DNA from: Ensifer sp. PDNC004
Lineage (GTDB): Bacteria; Pseudomonadota; Alphaproteobacteria; Rhizobiales; Rhizobiaceae
Assembly: GCF_016919405.1 (NCBI RefSeq)
Contig: NZ_CP070353.1
Coordinates: 3,224,501-3,288,500, forward strand
Reading direction: 5' to 3'
DNA: 64,000 bases
Part shown: piece after piece, positions 61,274 through 64,000 of the stretch
Numbering within the stretch: the stretch's first letter is position 1
Layout of the letters: every line of letters begins with the position of its first letter
The notes under the pieces: generated by a model
What the model saw: the letters and a program-made list of their open reading frames with translations, nothing else
Told to the model about the DNA's origin: nothing
The model's database searches: none
Made by a program: the position numbers and the translations under genes

Positions 61274-62434
61274 TTGGCATTGGATATTCTTTCGCAATCA
61301 CGCGTGCTGTCGGATTGGCTGGCAGACCAGGCCCTGCCGCTGTGGCGCGACAAGGGCGTGGATCATTCAGGCGGTTTCGTCGAGACGATCGATATGGCGG
61401 GCGAGCCGACCCGCGCCAACCGGCGTGCGCGCGTTCAGCCCCGGCAGGTTTACTGCTTCGCGGAAGCCGGCCGGCGCGGCTGGACAGGCGACTGGCGTGG
61501 TGCCGCCGAAGGCGGGCTTGCCTATTTCGACCTCGTTTTCAAGCAGTCGAGCGGCTTTTACGGTGCGCTCGCCGATGCCGATGGCAGTCTGCTCGATCCG
61601 TCCTTCGACCTCTACAACCAGGCCTTCGCGCTGCTCGCCTTCGCCTATTTGGGCGAGGTCGTGCCGGCCCGCAAGGCCGAGATGATCGAGCGCAGCAATG
61701 ATCTTCGCGCGCGGATAGAGGCGCACGTCAAGCATCCGGTCGCCGGCTTCGAGGAAGACAATCCTCCGCGCTTGCCGCTCTGCTCCAATCCGCATATGCA
61801 CCTCTTCGAAGCGTGCCTGGCGAGCGAGACCGTCGAGGGCTTCGATCGGGTGGGCTGGGCGAACCTCGCCGATGAAATTGCACATCTGGCGATGGATTAT
61901 TTCATCGATGCCGAGAGCGGCGTTTTGCGCGAATTCTTCGATCATGACTGGGCGCCGATGGCCGGCGACAAGGGCCGGATCGTCGAGCCCGGTCATCTGT
62001 TCGAATGGGCGTGGCTGCTTTTGCGCTGGGCGGAACGCCGCGGCAGTGCCGAGGCGATCGTCAAGGCGCGGCGGCTGTTCGATATCGGCGAGGCGCACGG
62101 CATCTGTGCGAACCGCAACGTTGCGATCATGACGCTTCTCGACGACCTGTCGGTCGCCGATCCGATCGCGCGGCTGTGGCCGCAGACCGAGTGGCTAAAG
62201 GCGGCCGTCCGCTTTGCCGCACTCACGAACGGTGCCGAGCGCGAGCGTTATCTTGCTTCGGCCGCGCGGGCAGCGGCGGCCCTCCAGACGTTCCTGGCGA
62301 CGCCGATTGCGGGCCTTTGGCGCGACAAGCAGCAGTCCGACGGCAGCTTCGTTGAGGAGCCGGCGCCGGCGAGCAGCTTCTACCACATCCTTTGCGCCAT
62401 TTATGAAACCGAGGACTGCCTGGCCCGGCTCTGA
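61274..62434 (+). CDS. AGE-family epimerase/isomerase (mannose isomerase-like)
   Basis: A 386-residue (alpha/alpha)6-barrel protein of the N-acylglucosamine 2-epimerase/mannose isomerase family. RVQPRQVYCFAEAGRRGWTG carries a conserved Arg near residue 54. CSNPHMHLFEACLA (about 170), LFEWAWLLLRW and HGICANRNVAI supply catalytic His residues. It starts with TTG 61274, preceded by GAGG eight bases away. With the ROK kinase it could channel mannose or N-acylglucosamine into glycolysis. The operon ends with a terminator. Confidence 0.9.
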   Translation: MALDILSQSRVLSDWLADQALPLWRDKGVDHSGGFVETIDMAGEPTRANRRARVQPRQVYCFAEAGRRGWTGDWRGAAEGGLAYFDLVFKQSSGFYGALADADGSLLDPSFDLYNQAFALLAFAYLGEVVPARKAEMIERSNDLRARIEAHVKHPVAGFEEDNPPRLPLCSNPHMHLFEACLASETVEGFDRVGWANLADEIAHLAMDYFIDAESGVLREFFDHDWAPMAGDKGRIVEPGHLFEWAWLLLRWAERRGSAEAIVKARRLFDIGEAHGICANRNVAIMTLLDDLSVADPIARLWPQTEWLKAAVRFAALTNGAERERYLASAARAAAALQTFLATPIAGLWRDKQQSDGSFVEEPAPASSFYHILCAIYETEDCLARL

Positions 62435-62464
62435 TTTGCCGATCCAGAGTATCCGCTTTTGTTA

Positions 62465-62498
62465 TGGCCCGTCGCAATTGCGGCGGGCCATTTTCTTT
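62465..62498 (+). terminator. Terminator of the kinase-epimerase operon
   Basis: An 11-bp stem with one G-T pair (62465-62475 with 62480-62490) has an AATT loop, followed by TTTTCTTT. Confidence 0.9.
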
Positions 62499-62533
62499 GC
62501 TCCGAGGGGTAAATGTGATGGCTGCATATGTTG

Positions 62534-62553
62534 ACATAAAGATATCTTTATGT
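62534..62553. promoter_or_regulatory. Perfect 20-bp palindrome upstream of metH
   Basis: ACATAAAGAT is followed directly by its reverse complement, 48 bases before metH. It overlaps TTGACA (62531-62536), a possible -35 box. The form resembles the operator described for the ArsR-type SahR/SAM-responsive repressors of methionine-cycle genes in alphaproteobacteria. I infer SAM/SAH-responsive control of metH. Confidence 0.75.
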
Positions 62554-62600
62554 GATTGACTTGGCTTCGTGTTTGTCGTTTTCAGAACGGGAGATTTCCC

Positions 62601-64000
62601 ATGTCCGCCATCGACGCCCTTTTCGGCGATGTTTCCTCCAAGCCGGACGGCTCCGAGATCAAGCGGGCGCTGGCCCAGGCTGCGCGCGAACGCATCCTGA
62701 TCATGGATGGCGCGATGGGTACGGAGATCCAGCAGCTCGGCTTCATCGAGCAGCATTTCCGTGGCGACCGATTCGGCGGCTGCGCCTGTCACCAGCAGGG
62801 CAACAACGATCTTCTGACGCTGACCCAGCCGAAGGCGATCGAGGACATCCACTACGCCTATGCGATCGCCGGCGCCGATATCCTCGAAACCAACACCTTC
62901 TCCTCGACCCGGATCGCTCAGGCCGATTACGGCATGGAGGACATGGTCTATGAGCTCAACCGCGACGGCGCCCGGCTGGCGCGCCGCGCCGCCAAGCGCG
63001 CAGAGGCCGAAGATGGTCGCCGCCGCTTCGTCGCCGGCGCACTCGGGCCGACAAACCGCACGGCGTCGATTTCGCCCGACGTCAACAATCCCGGCTATCG
63101 CGCCGTCACCTTCGACGATTTGCGCATCGCCTATGCCGAACAGATCCGCGGTCTGATCGACGGCGGCGCCGATATCATCCTGATCGAGACGATCTTCGAC
63201 ACGCTGAACGCCAAGGCGGCGATCTTCGCGACGAAGGAAGTCTTTGCGGAGAAGGGCATCGACCTGCCGGTCATGATCTCCGGCACGATCACCGATCTCT
63301 CGGGCCGCACGCTGTCGGGCCAGACGCCGACCGCTTTCTGGCACTCGGTGCGCCACGCCGAACCCTTCACCATCGGGCTCAACTGCGCGCTCGGCGCCAA
63401 TGCCATGCGCGCTCATATCGACGAGCTCTCGGGCGTTGCCGATACCTTCGTCTGCGCCTATCCCAATGCCGGCCTGCCGAACGAGTTCGGCCAGTATGAC
63501 GAGACGCCGGAGCAGATGGCGGCGCAGGTGGAAGCCTTTGCGCGCGATGGGCTGCTGAACATCGTCGGCGGCTGCTGCGGCTCGACGCCGGCCCATATCA
63601 GCGCGATCGCCAGGGCGGTTTCCAAGCATCCGCCGCGCGAGATCCCCAAGGTCGAGCCGCTGATGCGGCTCTCCGGCCTGGAGCCGTTCACGCTGACCTC
63701 CGATATTCCCTTCGTCAACGTTGGCGAGCGCACCAACGTCACCGGCTCGGCGAAGTTCCGCAAGCTGATTACCGCCGGCGACTATTCGGCAGCACTCGAT
63801 GTCGCACGCGATCAGGTGGCTAACGGTGCGCAGATCATCGATATCAACATGGACGAGGGCCTGATCGATTCGAAGCAGGCGATGGTCGAGTTCCTGAACC
63901 TCGTCGCATCCGAGCCGGATATCGCCCGCGTTCCCGTGATGATCGATTCGTCGAAATGGGAGGTGATCGAGGCAGGCCTGAAGTGCGTTCAGGGCAAGCC
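62601..64000 (+). CDS. metH: Cobalamin-dependent methionine synthase (5' part)
   Basis: The first 466 residues of MetH, which runs off the window end. It transfers a methyl group from methyltetrahydrofolate through cobalamin to homocysteine. The homocysteine domain has [17 protein letters not shown] (about 33) and the zinc ligands in GLNCALGA (about 258) and GGCCGS (about 320). The folate domain begins at [20 protein letters not shown] (about 370), with [18 protein letters not shown] 62601 follows GGGAG. The first base pairs upstream hold the SahR-like palindrome. Confidence 0.95.
   Translation, partial: MSAIDALFGDVSSKPDGSEIKRALAQAARERILIMDGAMGTEIQQLGFIEQHFRGDRFGGCACHQQGNNDLLTLTQPKAIEDIHYAYAIAGADILETNTFSSTRIAQADYGMEDMVYELNRDGARLARRAAKRAEAEDGRRRFVAGALGPTNRTASISPDVNNPGYRAVTFDDLRIAYAEQIRGLIDGGADIILIETIFDTLNAKAAIFATKEVFAEKGIDLPVMISGTITDLSGRTLSGQTPTAFWHSVRHAEPFTIGLNCALGANAMRAHIDELSGVADTFVCAYPNAGLPNEFGQYDETPEQMAAQVEAFARDGLLNIVGGCCGSTPAHISAIARAVSKHPPREIPKVEPLMRLSGLEPFTLTSDIPFVNVGERTNVTGSAKFRKLITAGDYSAALDVARDQVANGAQIIDINMDEGLIDSKQAMVEFLNLVASEPDIARVPVMIDSSKWEVIEAGLKCVQGK

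Noticed and set aside
1..64000. CRISPR array, prophage or insertion sequence
   Set aside because: No regularly spaced repeats, phage structural genes or transposase found.

Overview
This window is GC-rich, tightly packed chromosomal DNA from an alphaproteobacterium of the order Rhizobiales, most likely Sinorhizobium/Ensifer or a close relative. The main evidence is a sitABCD operon divergent from a Fur-type Mur regulator, a glpSTPQUV-type glycerol ABC transporter, an NAD-dependent formate dehydrogenase (fdsGBACD), an ALAS-type hemA next to dxr, and metH. From memory, and not checked, this order resembles the S. meliloti chromosome. There is no phage, insertion sequence, CRISPR array or integrase; I read it as core genome with a few lineage-specific genes.

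Layout. 0-7 kb: atpC, a mannose-1-phosphate guanylyltransferase, a lysine/saccharopine dehydrogenase-like gene divergent from an Lrp regulator, an anchored hypothetical protein, a small-molecule kinase and a second, isolated F0 subunit a gene. 7-11.2 kb: sitABCD/mur with a clear inverted-repeat operator. 11.2-14.6 kb: a DMT exporter, a frameshifted NCS2 purine permease and a secreted hypothetical protein. 14.7-23.4 kb: the glycerol regulon (glpR, glpD, glpSTPQUV), all on the minus strand. 23.5-31.6 kb: an SDR, a LysR regulator and the fds operon. 31.7-34.4 kb: a soluble double-PAS chemoreceptor and a CheW. 34.6-37.4 kb: arginase and ornithine aminotransferase with a divergent Lrp regulator.

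37.5-39.6 kb: a VOC protein, an APH(3')-like kinase and a MerR regulator. 39.8-46 kb: tamA-tamB outer-membrane assembly genes. 46.2-48 kb: a frameshifted MFS transporter and a glycine-zipper lipoprotein. 48.4-52.1 kb: a form II coxSLM cluster. 52.2-55.8 kb: hemA, dxr and a META-MliC protein. 56-59.6 kb: small membrane proteins, a VOC protein, an SDR/LysR pair, a GNAT protein and tRNA-Arg(CCT). 59.9-62.4 kb: a sugar kinase, UPF0303 and epimerase operon. From 62.6 kb: metH, cut by the window end.

The points most worth a second look are: the orphan F0 subunit a with an altered key helix; a near-identical 17-bp element at both Lrp loci; complementary degeneration of the GlpS/GlpT ATPases that falls in one composite ATP site; two single-site frameshifts, one in a C8 tract; regulatory palindromes at sit/mur, fds, hemA and metH; and a META-MliC fusion. 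I found no clearly unprecedented multi-gene system.
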